From assembly GCF_042677865.1 (NCBI RefSeq), contig NZ_JBHUDD010000041.1, forward strand, positions 47,933 through 111,932: a stretch of 64,000 nucleotides of DNA, given 5' to 3'. The notes beneath the pieces are model-generated. The model did no database searches, was not told the origin of the DNA, and worked only from the letters and a program-made list of their open reading frames with translations. This document shows, in pieces, positions 1-8,232 of this stretch. This DNA comes from Lutimaribacter salitolerans. GTDB taxonomy: Bacteria > Pseudomonadota > Alphaproteobacteria > Rhodobacterales > Rhodobacteraceae. Numbering within the stretch: position 1 is the stretch's first letter; the number at the start of each line of letters is the position of its first letter. The position numbers were made by a program, and so were the translations under genes.

Positions 1-376
1 ACCAGCCGGTCGCGCGCACCTGCTGGCCCAGACGGATCGGGCGCAGGATATTCACCTTGTATTCCAGCGTGGTATAGAAATGCCCCTGCGGCACGCGGGT
101 CATCACCGCGCAGGCCATGCAGCTGTCCAGCAGCGTGCCGTACCAGCCGCCATGCACCGTGCCCATCGGGTTGGTATACTGGAACTGGGGCACGCCCTCG
201 AACGCGGCCATGCCTTCGTCCACCGCCGTGATCCAGTAGTTCAGCGCCTGCGCGATGGGCGGGCCGGGCAGGCGGCCGTCCAGCACCATCTGCATGGTTT
301 CCAGACCCGACCGGCTGGCGGTTTCGGCAAGTGTGGGCAGATCTTCGGGCGATGTGGCATAGCGGCGGCTGGTCAT
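1..376 (-). CDS. PaaI-family hotdog thioesterase (3' end outside window)
   Basis: Partial gene; about 125 codons are visible and the C-terminus lies beyond the window edge. The family hydrolyses acyl-CoA thioesters in the cytoplasm. The visible protein starts MTSRRYATSPEDLPTLAE and contains NPMGTVHGGWYGTLLDS, the hotdog-fold HGG signature, where the long central helix begins. It lies 50 bp downstream of the metF stop on the same strand, so it could be cotranscribed, although the functions do not suggest a shared pathway. Family assignment rests on the HGG motif; the substrate cannot be read. Confidence 0.8.
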   Translation of the reverse strand, partial: MTSRRYATSPEDLPTLAETASRSGLETMQMVLDGRLPGPPIAQALNYWITAVDEGMAAFEGVPQFQYTNPMGTVHGGWYGTLLDSCMACAVMTRVPQGHFYTTLEYKVNILRPIRLGQQVRATGW

Positions 377-428
377 GGCGTCCCCTTTTTGCCCGTCACG
401 TTACGCGCAGGCAAAAGAGGGACAAGCG

Positions 429-1298
429 TTACGCCACGTTTTCCAGCCGCTGCTTGGGCGTGACCCCCAGCGCATGACAGACATCGCGGGTCAGCTCGGG
501 GCGGTTGAGCGTGTAGAAATGCATCCGCTTCACCCCGCCCTCGATCAACTCGCTGGACAGTTCGGTACAAAGCGCCGTGGCCAGCAGATCGGCCCGGTCG
601 TCGCGGATCGCCTTGTCAAAGGCATCATCCAGCCAAGCAGGCACCGAGGTGCCACATTTCAGGGCAAAGCGGCGCGCGCCCTTCCAGTTCTCGATCGGAA
701 AGATGCCCGGCGTGATCCTGTCACCGTCGATCCCGGCCTTCTGGCAGGCGTCGCGAAAGCGGAAAAACGTCTCGGCCTCGAAAAAGAACTGCGTCAGCGC
801 CTCGGTCGCACCGGCATCCAGCTTGCGCTTGAGCCACTCGACATCCGCCGCCTCGTCGGGCGATTCGGGGTGTTTCTCGGGATAGGCTCCGACGCGGATG
901 TTGAACTTGCCGGTCTCGGCCAGCGCCTCGATCAGCTCGATCGAGTTGGAAAACCCGTCGGCATGGGGCTGGAACCCGGTTGTTCCCTTGGGCGGGTCGC
1001 CACGCAGGGCCACGATATCGGTCACACCGGCCTCGGCAAAGCCTTCGGCAATCTCCAGCGTCTCGGCGCGGCTGGCGTTCACGCAGGTCAGGTGCGCCGC
1101 CACGTTCAGCCCGCTGGTCTTGTGCAGGGTTGCCACGGCATCGCGGGTCAGGTCGCGCGTGGTGCCGCCCGCGCCATAGGTCACCGATACGAAACGCGGC
1201 TCCAGCGGGGCCAGCACGTTGATCGTGTCCCACAGGCGGAACGACGCTTCCAGGTTCTGGGGCGGGAAGAATTCGAACGAAACTTCGGGCGTACGCAT
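429..1298 (-). CDS. metF: 5,10-methylenetetrahydrofolate reductase
   Basis: Reduces methylene-THF to methyl-THF, the methyl donor for methionine synthesis; cytoplasmic flavoenzyme. The 289-residue product starts MRTPEVSFEFFPPQN, and the SFEFFPP signature at the first beta strand is diagnostic. VTYGAGGTTRD and ALRGDPP follow as folate/FAD-binding elements. The ATG at MRTPEV was chosen over an in-frame upstream extension because it has AAGGA spaced before it and fits the usual family length. It is divergent from a metR homologue, with a MetR-type box between them, so methionine-responsive activation is likely. Confidence 0.96.
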   Translation of the reverse strand: MRTPEVSFEFFPPQNLEASFRLWDTINVLAPLEPRFVSVTYGAGGTTRDLTRDAVATLHKTSGLNVAAHLTCVNASRAETLEIAEGFAEAGVTDIVALRGDPPKGTTGFQPHADGFSNSIELIEALAETGKFNIRVGAYPEKHPESPDEAADVEWLKRKLDAGATEALTQFFFEAETFFRFRDACQKAGIDGDRITPGIFPIENWKGARRFALKCGTSVPAWLDDAFDKAIRDDRADLLATALCTELSSELIEGGVKRMHFYTLNRPELTRDVCHALGVTPKQRLENVA

Positions 1299-1344
1299 GG
1301 CGGATGTCCTTTTTGTTTCACGACTTGTCGCAAATCGCCCGTTG

Positions 1345-1357
1345 TGAGACAACTTCA
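1345..1357. promoter_or_regulatory. Candidate MetR operator between metF and metR
   Basis: The 13-mer TGAGACAACTTCA matches the enterobacterial MetR consensus TGAA-N5-TTCA at seven of eight fixed positions. It sits in the 92-bp gap between the divergent metF and metR starts, where a MetR activator/autoregulator would bind. The match is seen directly; function is inferred from family knowledge. Confidence 0.6.
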
Positions 1358-1390
1358 TAATATCGAACATCAACATGAGGCATACGATAG

Positions 1391-2296
1391 GTGCATATCG
1401 AATTCCGTCATCTGCGCACGATCAAGGCGATCCACGAGGCCGGCGGGCTGGCCCGCGCGGCAGATCAGTTGAACATAACCCAATCCGCCCTTTCACACCA
1501 GATAAAGGGGATCGAGGATCAGGCGGGGGTGGAATTGTTCGTGCGGCGGTCGAAACCATTGAAGCTGTCGGCGGCAGGTCTGCGGCTGTTGCGCGCGGCC
1601 AATCGCATCCTGCCCGAGGTCGAGGCGCTGCAGGCCGAATTCTCGGGCCTGCGCGACGGCAACGCGGGCCGGATGCATATCGCCATCGAATGTCACGCCT
1701 GTTTCGAATGGCTGTTTCCGGTGCTGGAGACATTTCGCAAGACCTGGGGCGATGTGGATGTCGATATCCGCCCCGGTCTGGCGTTTGACGCGCTGCCCGC
1801 GCTTATGAAGGAAGAGGTCGATCTGGTGGTGTCCTCGGACCCCGAGGATCTGCCCGGTGTGACCTTCATGCCGCTGTTTGATTACAGCCCGGTGTTCGTC
1901 GCCTCTGGAGTGCATCCGCTGGCGCAGAAAGAGTTCATCGAGGCCGAGGATTTTCGCGGCGAGACCCTGATCACCTATCCGGTAGAGCGGTCGCGGCTGG
2001 ATATCTTCAGCCAGCTTCTGACGCCCGCCAAGGTCGAACCGGCGGCGATCCGGCAGGCGGAACTGACGGCGGTAATCCTGCTGCTGGTGGCGTCCAATCG
2101 CGGCGTGGCGGTCCTGCCCGACTGGGTGGTGCGCGAGGTCAAGTATTCCTCGGATTACGTGACCCGGCCTTTGACAGCCACCGGGCTGACACGCAGGCTT
2201 TATGCCGCCGTGCGGACCGAGGATCTGGAGAAACCCTATGTATCGGGGCTGATCCACATGGCCGGAGAAGAGGCGCGCAGACTTCAGGCGGCGTGA
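1391..2296 (+). CDS. metR: LysR-type methionine regulator MetR
   Basis: 301-residue LysR regulator. The N-terminal winged HTH (residues about 3-62) includes NITQSALSHQIKGIE. The effector domain carries IAIECHACFEWLFPVLE, which closely resembles the IAIECHSC segment of E. coli MetR; YPVERSRLDIF and the C-terminal RLYAAVR also match that family. Homocysteine is the known coinducer in enterobacteria. The start is a GTG. Its divergent position from metF with a MetR-like box between supports control of methionine synthesis. A perfect hairpin follows the gene. Confidence 0.92.
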   Translation: MHIEFRHLRTIKAIHEAGGLARAADQLNITQSALSHQIKGIEDQAGVELFVRRSKPLKLSAAGLRLLRAANRILPEVEALQAEFSGLRDGNAGRMHIAIECHACFEWLFPVLETFRKTWGDVDVDIRPGLAFDALPALMKEEVDLVVSSDPEDLPGVTFMPLFDYSPVFVASGVHPLAQKEFIEAEDFRGETLITYPVERSRLDIFSQLLTPAKVEPAAIRQAELTAVILLLVASNRGVAVLPDWVVREVKYSSDYVTRPLTATGLTRRLYAAVRTEDLEKPYVSGLIHMAGEEARRLQAA

Positions 2297-2333
2297 CACA
2301 GGCAAGGCGCGGCCTGGCCGTTGACCGGCAAAT

Positions 2334-2360
2334 GCCCTGTCCGCTTGTTGCGGACAGGGC
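2334..2360. terminator. Bidirectional hairpin terminator between metR and wrbA
   Basis: GCCCTGTCCGC and GCGGACAGGGC form a perfect 11-bp stem with a five-base TTGTT loop, placed between two convergent genes. No long U-run follows on either strand, so termination efficiency is uncertain. Confidence 0.75.
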
Positions 2361-2372
2361 TTGTGGTCTGGA

Positions 2373-2966
2373 TCAGGCGACCAGCTTGTTGGTCATCTCG
2401 ACCAGGCGGGTGGCCTGATGGGCGACCGCTGCGCGGCCCTTGTCTTCCAATCCGCCGGCATTGGTCGAAAAGCCGTAAGGGTTGCCGCCGGCCTCGGCCA
2501 CGGACGGGTCGGTAAAGCCGGGGGCCACGATGACGGTGCCCCAGTGCATCGCGGTGATATAAAGCGACAACAGCGTGGTTTCCTGCCCGCCATTGGCGTT
2601 CTGCGCGCTGGTCGCGGCGGTAAAGGTCTTGTTGGCCAGCTTGCCCTGGAACCACAGCCCGCCCAGCGTGTCGATGAACGCCCGCATCTGGCTGGCGACA
2701 CCGCCAAAGCGGGTGGGCGAGATGAAGAAATAGCCGTCGGCCCATTCCATGTCGTCCGCGCTGACCTCGGCAATGTCCTGCATCTTGTCGAGTTGCTCTT
2801 TCCACGCATCCTGCCCGGCGATGACCTCGGCGGGGGCGGTTTCGGCAACGCGGCGCAGGCGCACGTCGGCGCCCGCGGCCTTTGCGGCCTCGGCTGCGGC
2901 AAGGGCCACCTGATGGTTGGTGCCATAGGTGGAATAGAAAACGATGGCGATCTTGGCTTGGGTCAT
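2373..2966 (-). CDS. wrbA: NAD(P)H:quinone oxidoreductase, WrbA type
   Basis: Flavodoxin-fold type IV quinone oxidoreductase that reduces quinones by two electrons and limits redox cycling. The 197-residue product begins MTQAKIAIVFYSTYGTNHQ; the YSTYGTNH loop binds FMN phosphate. SPTRFGGVASQMRAF and the GGQETTLLSL stretch are WrbA hallmarks. AGGAGA lies a few bases before the chosen ATG, and an in-frame upstream extension has no homology-like content. It appears monocistronic, ending at the hairpin shared with metR. Confidence 0.95.
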   Translation of the reverse strand: MTQAKIAIVFYSTYGTNHQVALAAAEAAKAAGADVRLRRVAETAPAEVIAGQDAWKEQLDKMQDIAEVSADDMEWADGYFFISPTRFGGVASQMRAFIDTLGGLWFQGKLANKTFTAATSAQNANGGQETTLLSLYITAMHWGTVIVAPGFTDPSVAEAGGNPYGFSTNAGGLEDKGRAAVAHQATRLVEMTNKLVA

Positions 2967-3184
2967 TTCGGTCTCTCCTGAGAACTGGGGCAAATCTGGT
3001 CGGCCTGTCCACGCAAGGCAGTCACGCCGTCGCACCCGATATAGACACAGTTGCCGCCGCCGTCCTGTGCGCGGCAACGCAGGCCCTGTGCGCTTTTCCG
3101 CAAGCCGCGTGGCGCGCACGTTCTGCCCTTGGCAACCCGGCCCTCAGCGCGTATACGCGCGCCCTGACTAACAGGAGCCGGACC

Positions 3185-3973
3185 ATGCAAGGCAGCGCAA
3201 ATCTCAACGTGATGATCAAGGCCGCGCGCAAGGCGGGCCGGTCGCTGACCAAGGATTTCCGCGAGGTCGAGAACCTGCAGGTGTCGATGAAAGGGGCGGG
3301 CGATTTCGTGTCCCGCGCCGACATCGCCGCCGAGGACATCCTGAAAGAGGAACTGATGGGCGCCCGCCCCACCTATGGCTGGCTGGGCGAAGAGGGCGGC
3401 GAGACACCCGGACAGGACCCGACGCGCCGCTGGATCGTCGATCCGCTGGACGGCACAACCAACTTTCTGCACGGGCTGCCGCATTGGGCGATTTCCGTGG
3501 CACTGGAACACAAGGGCCAGATCGTGGCCGGTGTGGTCTATGACGCCGCCAAGGACGAGATGTTCTATGCCGAAAAAGGGCAGGGCGCGTGGCTGAATGA
3601 CCGCAAACGCCTTCGGGTGTCGGGCCGTACCAAGATGATCGAAAGCATTTTCGCGACCGGCGTGCCCTTTGCCGCCAAGCGCACCCTGCCTGCCACCTTG
3701 CAGGATCTGGCCCGGCTGATGCCGGAATGCGCAGGCGTGCGGCGCTTTGGCTCGGCCGCACTGGATCTCGCCTATGTCGCGGCTGGCCGCTACGAGGGGT
3801 ATTGGGAGCGTGAACTGAACATCTGGGACATCGCCGCCGGCACCCTGCTGGTGACCGAGGCCGGTGGCATGATCGACGGGTTGCGCGACGGGCAGAGCGC
3901 GCTTGACGGCAACCTGATCGCCGCCAATGGCGAGATTTTCAATCCGTTCGCAAAGATCATCCGCAACGGCTGA
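3185..3973 (+). CDS. suhB: Inositol-monophosphatase family phosphatase
   Basis: 262 residues, the usual family length. Magnesium-dependent phosphatase of the IMPase/SuhB family, acting on inositol phosphates or related sugar phosphates. Metal-site motifs are intact: GEEGGETPG holds the Glu, IVDPLDGTTNF is the DPxDGT box, and ELNIWDIAAG is the C-terminal WD box. The start has AGGAGCC eight bases upstream; an in-frame extension from 2882 was rejected because it crosses the wrbA promoter. SuhB also acts in rRNA antitermination in E. coli; whether this copy does so cannot be read. Confidence 0.92.
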   Translation: MQGSANLNVMIKAARKAGRSLTKDFREVENLQVSMKGAGDFVSRADIAAEDILKEELMGARPTYGWLGEEGGETPGQDPTRRWIVDPLDGTTNFLHGLPHWAISVALEHKGQIVAGVVYDAAKDEMFYAEKGQGAWLNDRKRLRVSGRTKMIESIFATGVPFAAKRTLPATLQDLARLMPECAGVRRFGSAALDLAYVAAGRYEGYWERELNIWDIAAGTLLVTEAGGMIDGLRDGQSALDGNLIAANGEIFNPFAKIIRNG

Positions 3974-3985
3974 GGCTGGCAGGCG

Positions 3986-4732
3986 CTAGCGCCGCCGCCC
4001 GACCTTCGGCACATTGCTGCGTTGCAGGGGGTATTTCGCCTCGGGGTGGTCGGGATGCCCGTCGGTGCGGGCCCAGAATGCAGGCCCGCCCAGCCGGAAA
4101 AACAGCGGCAGCGTCAGCACCATCCCCACGATGAACCCGCCCGCATGGGCCCAATAGGCGACGCCACCGCCGCTCGTATCCGTCCCCACCCCGTTGAACA
4201 GTTGCAGCGCGAACCACAGGCCCAGCATGATCCAGGCCGGGATCGGGATGATGCGGATGAACACCACGATGATGAACAGCACATCCACCTTTGCGCGCGG
4301 AAACAGCAGCAGATAGCCCCCCATCACCCCAGCGATCGCGCCCGACGCGCCGACCATCGGCACCGGCGAATACGGCGCCGCTGCGATCTGCGCCACCGCC
4401 GCCCCGATGCCCGAGGCCAGATAGAACAGCACGAACCCACCGTGGCCCATCTCGTCTTCCAGGTTGTCGCCGAAGATCCACAAAAACAGCATGTTGCCGA
4501 TGATGTGCATCCAGCCGCCGTGCAGGAACATCGACGTGATGATGGTATGGGGCTTGTTGCCGGCCATCACCTCGACCGGGCGCAACGCCCAGGTGTCGAA
4601 CAGCGCCATCGTTGCAACCGGATCAAGCATGACCGACTGATAGCTCAGGAACACCACGATATTCGTCGCCATCAGCGCATAGGTGACAAACGGCGTGCGG
4701 GTCGACGGGTTGTGATCGCGGATCGGAAACAT
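3986..4732 (-). CDS. Rhomboid-family intramembrane serine protease
   Basis: 248-residue polytopic membrane protein. FLHGGWMHIIGNMLFLW is the loop 1/helix 2 region with the HxxxN oxyanion element, GASGAIAGVMGGY carries the catalytic serine, and AYWAHAGGFIVGM carries the catalytic histidine, so the Ser-His dyad is intact. Hydrophobic segments match six or seven helices. The start MFPIRDHNPS was chosen because the upstream extension would overlap the divergent TPR gene. Substrates are unknown. It converges tightly (12 bp) with the preceding phosphatase gene. Confidence 0.92.
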   Translation of the reverse strand: MFPIRDHNPSTRTPFVTYALMATNIVVFLSYQSVMLDPVATMALFDTWALRPVEVMAGNKPHTIITSMFLHGGWMHIIGNMLFLWIFGDNLEDEMGHGGFVLFYLASGIGAAVAQIAAAPYSPVPMVGASGAIAGVMGGYLLLFPRAKVDVLFIIVVFIRIIPIPAWIMLGLWFALQLFNGVGTDTSGGGVAYWAHAGGFIVGMVLTLPLFFRLGGPAFWARTDGHPDHPEAKYPLQRSNVPKVGRRR

Positions 4733-4805
4733 GGGGCAGACGATTGGGGCAATCGTGGGCAGGGTCAAGCGCGACCTTGACCGCGCGCGCAAATGCGCCA
4801 CCCTA

Positions 4806-5348
4806 ATGCCCATGAAACACATCGCGATCCTGCTGTGTCTTGCCACGCCCGCGCTGGCCGAGTGTCCGGCCCCGCCCGATCATGACGTGGCAATCGCCCG
4901 GCTGATCGAGCAGCTGCGCGCCGCCCCGGATCAGGCCAGCGCCGAACCGCTGAACGCGCGGCTGTGGGAGCTGTGGACCGACGCGCCCGATGCCGCCGCC
5001 CAGGAGGTGCTCGAGGCCGGGATGCGGCGCCGCGCGAATTACGATTTCACCGGCGCGCTGGCGCAGTTCGACCGGCTGGTCGATTACTGCCCCGACTATG
5101 CCGAAGGCTACAACCAGCGCGCCTTTGTCAATTTCCTGCGGCAGGACTATGCCGCCGTGCTGACCGATCTGGATGCCGCGCTGGAGCTGTCGCCGACCCA
5201 TGTCGGTGCCCTGTCGGGCAAGGCGATGACCCTGATGGGCATGGGCCGCACCGACGAAGGGCAGGATGTGCTGCGTCAGGCACTGGGGCTGAACCCCTGG
5301 CTGGCCGAACGCGCCATGCTGATCCCGCGCCCGGGCGAAAAGCTGTAA
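4806..5348 (+). CDS. Secreted TPR-repeat protein
   Basis: 180 residues with an N-terminal signal peptide (KHIAILLCLATPALAEC), so probably periplasmic; the Cys just after the cleavage site is not in a convincing lipobox. Residues about 75-165 hold tetratricopeptide repeats, with CPDYAEGYNQRAFVNFLRQD and SPTHVGALSGKAMTLMGMGR as the clear A/B helix pairs. TPRs mediate protein contacts; no partner is evident. The start could also be the ATG six bases later. A GC-rich imperfect hairpin follows the stop, before tRNA-Leu. Confidence 0.8.
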   Translation: MPMKHIAILLCLATPALAECPAPPDHDVAIARLIEQLRAAPDQASAEPLNARLWELWTDAPDAAAQEVLEAGMRRRANYDFTGALAQFDRLVDYCPDYAEGYNQRAFVNFLRQDYAAVLTDLDAALELSPTHVGALSGKAMTLMGMGRTDEGQDVLRQALGLNPWLAERAMLIPRPGEKL

Positions 5349-5408
5349 CCCTGCGGGGGCTTGTTGCGCCCGCGCCTGCGCGCTAACACACGGAACCGGC
5401 TGGCGCAT

Positions 5409-5494
5409 GCGGGCGTGGCGGAATGGTAGACGCATGGGACTTAAAATCCCTGGGGCGCAAGCCCATGCCGGTTCGAGTCCGGCCGCCCGTACCA
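5409..5494 (+). tRNA. tRNA-Leu (anticodon TAA), CCA encoded
   Basis: 86 nt including CCA. The acceptor stem GCGGGCG pairs with CGCCCGT (final G-U pair), the D arm has TGGCGGAATGGTAGAC, the anticodon loop is CTTAAAA giving TAA, a long class II variable arm follows, and the T arm reads GGTTCGAGTCC. The discriminator base is A, as needed for Leu. TAA reads UUA/UUG, rare codons in this genome but common in the atypical glyS block. Confidence 0.97.
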
Positions 5495-5624
5495 GCCGGT
5501 TGCCCTGATCTGAGTCCCCCGCGCATCACTTGCGCAGATGCGGTCGCCCCTGTCTGGACGCGCTGCGGCGGGCGCTGTAGCGTCCGTGCAAACAATCGCC
5601 GGGCCAGCAGGCAAAGGGGCAATC

Positions 5625-6296
5625 ATGACAGACGAGCAGGAAAACAAAGAGCAGCGCCGCGCGCGCTGGAAAATGCAGCGGCGGCTGAAGAATGCCCGCT
5701 CCGAAGGCATGATGCAGGGCATCGTGTCGATGCTGCAACCGGGCGATGTGGTGCTCGATTGCGGGGCCAACGTCGGGGCCGTGTGTGAACCGCTGGCGCA
5801 ATCCGGCGCCACCGTGCATGCGTTCGAGCCTGATCCTTACGCCTTTTCCCAACTGTCCGCGCGGGTGGGCCAGTTCGACAATGTCACCCTGCACAATGCG
5901 GCGGTGGGCAGCCACGCGGGCACGGTCAAGCTGCAACGCGCAACCGGGTTCGATGACGACCCGGCCAGAAACTCGGTGAAATCCACCATCATCGAAGGCG
6001 GGCGGTCTACCGACGGCGGCGAAACGGTCGATGTCGAGATGATCGACTTCCCGGCCTTCGTGCGCGCCCTTCTGGCAGAGCACGGCAAGATCGCGTTCCT
6101 GAAAATGGACATCGAAGGGGCCGAGCTGGACCTGATGGAAACCATGTTCGCCGCCGACATGTTCGAGGATATCCGGCTGACCGTGGTGGAAACCCACGAA
6201 AAGAAATTCAAGGAACTGCGCCCGCGCTACGCCAAGCTGCGCGAGGATGTCGGCGCGAAATACCCGATCACCAAGATCAATCTGGACTGGATCTGA
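5625..6296 (+). CDS. FkbM-family SAM-dependent methyltransferase
   Basis: 223 residues. VLDCGANVGAVCEPLAQSGA is the SAM-binding motif I with the FkbM-type DxGANxG, and HAFEPDP is motif II. KMDIEGAELDLMETM and VVETHEK are further FkbM-type elements. The family O-methylates sugars or other small molecules. The N-terminal 30 residues are very basic and charged. The start has AAAGGGG upstream. A perfect inverted repeat closes the gene, so it is probably monocistronic. The substrate is unknown. Confidence 0.88.
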   Translation: MTDEQENKEQRRARWKMQRRLKNARSEGMMQGIVSMLQPGDVVLDCGANVGAVCEPLAQSGATVHAFEPDPYAFSQLSARVGQFDNVTLHNAAVGSHAGTVKLQRATGFDDDPARNSVKSTIIEGGRSTDGGETVDVEMIDFPAFVRALLAEHGKIAFLKMDIEGAELDLMETMFAADMFEDIRLTVVETHEKKFKELRPRYAKLREDVGAKYPITKINLDWI

Positions 6297-6304
6297 TCGG
6301 GCTC

Positions 6305-6328
6305 GGGGTGGGCGAATTCGCCCACCCC
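6305..6328. terminator. Perfect 24-bp palindrome, bidirectional terminator
   Basis: GGGGTGGGCG-AATT-CGCCCACCCC is a perfect inverted repeat located between two convergent stop codons. The position argues for transcription termination on both strands rather than an operator. No U-tract follows. Confidence 0.75.
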
Positions 6329-6345
6329 CGTGACTGCGTCGCGTG

Positions 6346-8079
6346 TCAGTCCCAGCAGTTGACCAGAACGGTCATCCGGCCCGCCTTGGTGGTCAGTTGC
6401 TCGGGCGGCAGTTCCGTGATCGCCGCGGTGGTGGTGATGTCGATGCCCAGTCGGTCCAGCAGATTGACCAGGCTTGTCCCCTTGGCGGCGAAATTCACAT
6501 CCTCCGGCAGCGACCGCCCGTTTTCAGGGCGCGGCAGCAGCATGCCCAGCACGGCGCCGCCTGCATCCACCACCGGGCCGCCCGCATCGCCGGGCAGGGT
6601 GGTCAGCGCCAGACGGCTGACGCCCTCCTCGCCCTGCAAACCGCGCAATTCGGCCAGCTTGCCAAAGGTCACGGTGGGTGCGCCCAGCATCCCGCCATAG
6701 GAATAGCCCGCCACCGCCACATCCGATTTCAGGCGCGGGATGCCCGACTGGAACCGGGCCACCTCGATCGGGGCCAGCCCGCCGCGTGGCAGCAGCACCG
6801 CGACACCCAGATCGGCCTCGTCGGTCAGGATGTCCGCCTCGGTGCCGTCCTCCATCGTGATGCGGCCGCAGCCCTGCACCGCCTGCGACGTGGTCAGCAC
6901 CGTGCCCTGACGGTCGATGTAGAATCCCGAGCGCGACAGGCGCGGGCGCCGTATGTCCAGCCCGGCCACCAGATCGATGCTTTGCTCTTCGCTGATCTGG
7001 TCGGGTTCCAGCGTGCCGGTCAGGCGGGTCAGGCTTTTCTGCATCTCGCCCAGCAGGCGGGTGCGGCGTTCCTCGTCACCCGCAGGCCAGATCAGGGTAA
7101 AGCCCTTGATCTCGCCCCGCTCCAGCCGTGCCTCGGTGTGGCTGACGAAATCCGAGCCCTGACCGATCAGCACGAAACTGTCGCCGTCGCGGTTGCGCGG
7201 ACCTTCGGGTGGTACGATTTCAAGCGTCTGCATGATGTCATACAGGCCATAAAGCGAGCTTTGATCGCCGCGCTGGCTGATCAGCAGCACCTTGGCCGGC
7301 AGATCGCCGGTGGCCGCGTAATGCGCAAAGGGGTATTCGTATTTGTCGAACTCGACCACCTCGGTCGGCATGGCGATCCCGATGCCCGCGGCATCGTCGC
7401 GCACGGTCTGCAGGCCCAGACCGTCCAGCACGGAATTATATTGCGCAATCAGCGCCGTGCGCTGCAGCGTTGTCAGAACGCCGGTCACCTCATAGCCATT
7501 CTCGCGCTGCCACTGGGCCATCGAGTTGCGGGTGCCCGGGCCAAAGGCCCCGTCGATCGCCGCCCCGTAGAACCCGGCCCATTTCAGGGCGATCTGCAGG
7601 GCCTCGCGTTCGCTGCGCGTCAGTTGCGCCTCGGAGGCGCGCGCCTCGCGCGGGGTTTCGTCCGCCGGTTCAATTTCGGGCAGGGTGTCGGGGGGCGCAA
7701 GCTCGGTCTGCGTCACCGAGTCGGGCGTCGTGGTCTGCGGCGCGCTGTTGCCCGTGCCCACGGGCCAGAACTGCTGACCAAAGTTGCGGCTGAACTCGAT
7801 GAAACTGTCGCGCGGGATCGACCCTTCGGCGCGGTAGACGCGCAGCACCTGTTCGGCATCGCCGCGGGCATAGGGCCCCAGCGCGATGGCATACCACCCG
7901 CCGCCCAGCGAAAAACCGTTCACATCGGGCAGTTCGGCGGCATAGGCGCGCGCGCTGTTCTGGGCCTGCGTCAGCGTCGGCTGCGCCTCGATCTGGACCC
8001 AGGCAATTTCGCCCTGCGCCCATACGGCGCGCGCCGCCACAAGGGCAACGATCAGCGCCGCGAAAAACCTGTTCATCAT
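6346..8079 (-). CDS. Peptidoglycan-binding trypsin-fold protein, apparently catalytically dead
   Basis: 577 residues, exported by an N-terminal signal (MMNRFFAALIVALVAARAVWA). Domains in order: a SPOR-like segment (about 25-100), a Pro/Thr-rich linker, a peptidoglycan-binding domain (about 152-213; LKWAGFYGAAIDGAFGPGTR is typical), a middle region, then a trypsin-like domain (about 385-577). In the protease part the canonical GDSGGP reads GDAGGP (GCG codon, Ala near residue 500), and the usual histidine segment (TNAHVV) reads TTSQAV, while the aspartate segment (DLGVAVL) is kept. It is therefore probably a binding or scaffolding pseudoprotease at the cell wall. The same domain order occurs in Rhodobacterales proteins annotated as serine proteases. 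Confidence 0.82.
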   Translation of the reverse strand: MMNRFFAALIVALVAARAVWAQGEIAWVQIEAQPTLTQAQNSARAYAAELPDVNGFSLGGGWYAIALGPYARGDAEQVLRVYRAEGSIPRDSFIEFSRNFGQQFWPVGTGNSAPQTTTPDSVTQTELAPPDTLPEIEPADETPREARASEAQLTRSEREALQIALKWAGFYGAAIDGAFGPGTRNSMAQWQRENGYEVTGVLTTLQRTALIAQYNSVLDGLGLQTVRDDAAGIGIAMPTEVVEFDKYEYPFAHYAATGDLPAKVLLISQRGDQSSLYGLYDIMQTLEIVPPEGPRNRDGDSFVLIGQGSDFVSHTEARLERGEIKGFTLIWPAGDEERRTRLLGEMQKSLTRLTGTLEPDQISEEQSIDLVAGLDIRRPRLSRSGFYIDRQGTVLTTSQAVQGCGRITMEDGTEADILTDEADLGVAVLLPRGGLAPIEVARFQSGIPRLKSDVAVAGYSYGGMLGAPTVTFGKLAELRGLQGEEGVSRLALTTLPGDAGGPVVDAGGAVLGMLLPRPENGRSLPEDVNFAAKGTSLVNLLDRLGIDITTTAAITELPPEQLTTKAGRMTVLVNCWD

Positions 8080-8232
8080 ATGCTTTGGTCAACCCGATGC
8101 GAATTTCTGTCACATCATGGTCTTCTACCAAATCCGGGGCGCACTGCACCCCCAAAATATTGCACGACCCCGTGATTGACCCGGCATGCCGCGCACCGTA
8201 TCCAAGGCGCGACTTTACAGGGCAGGCAGGCG

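Noticed and set aside
2882..3184. N-terminal extension of the inositol-phosphatase gene and wrbA upstream starts
   Set aside because: The extensions overlap the shared promoter region, lack family-like sequence and have weaker ribosome sites than the internal starts.
6343..8175. 610-codon plus-strand frame opposite the pseudoprotease gene
   Set aside because: Arg/His/Gln-rich shadow frame; the opposite strand has a signal peptide and recognisable domains.
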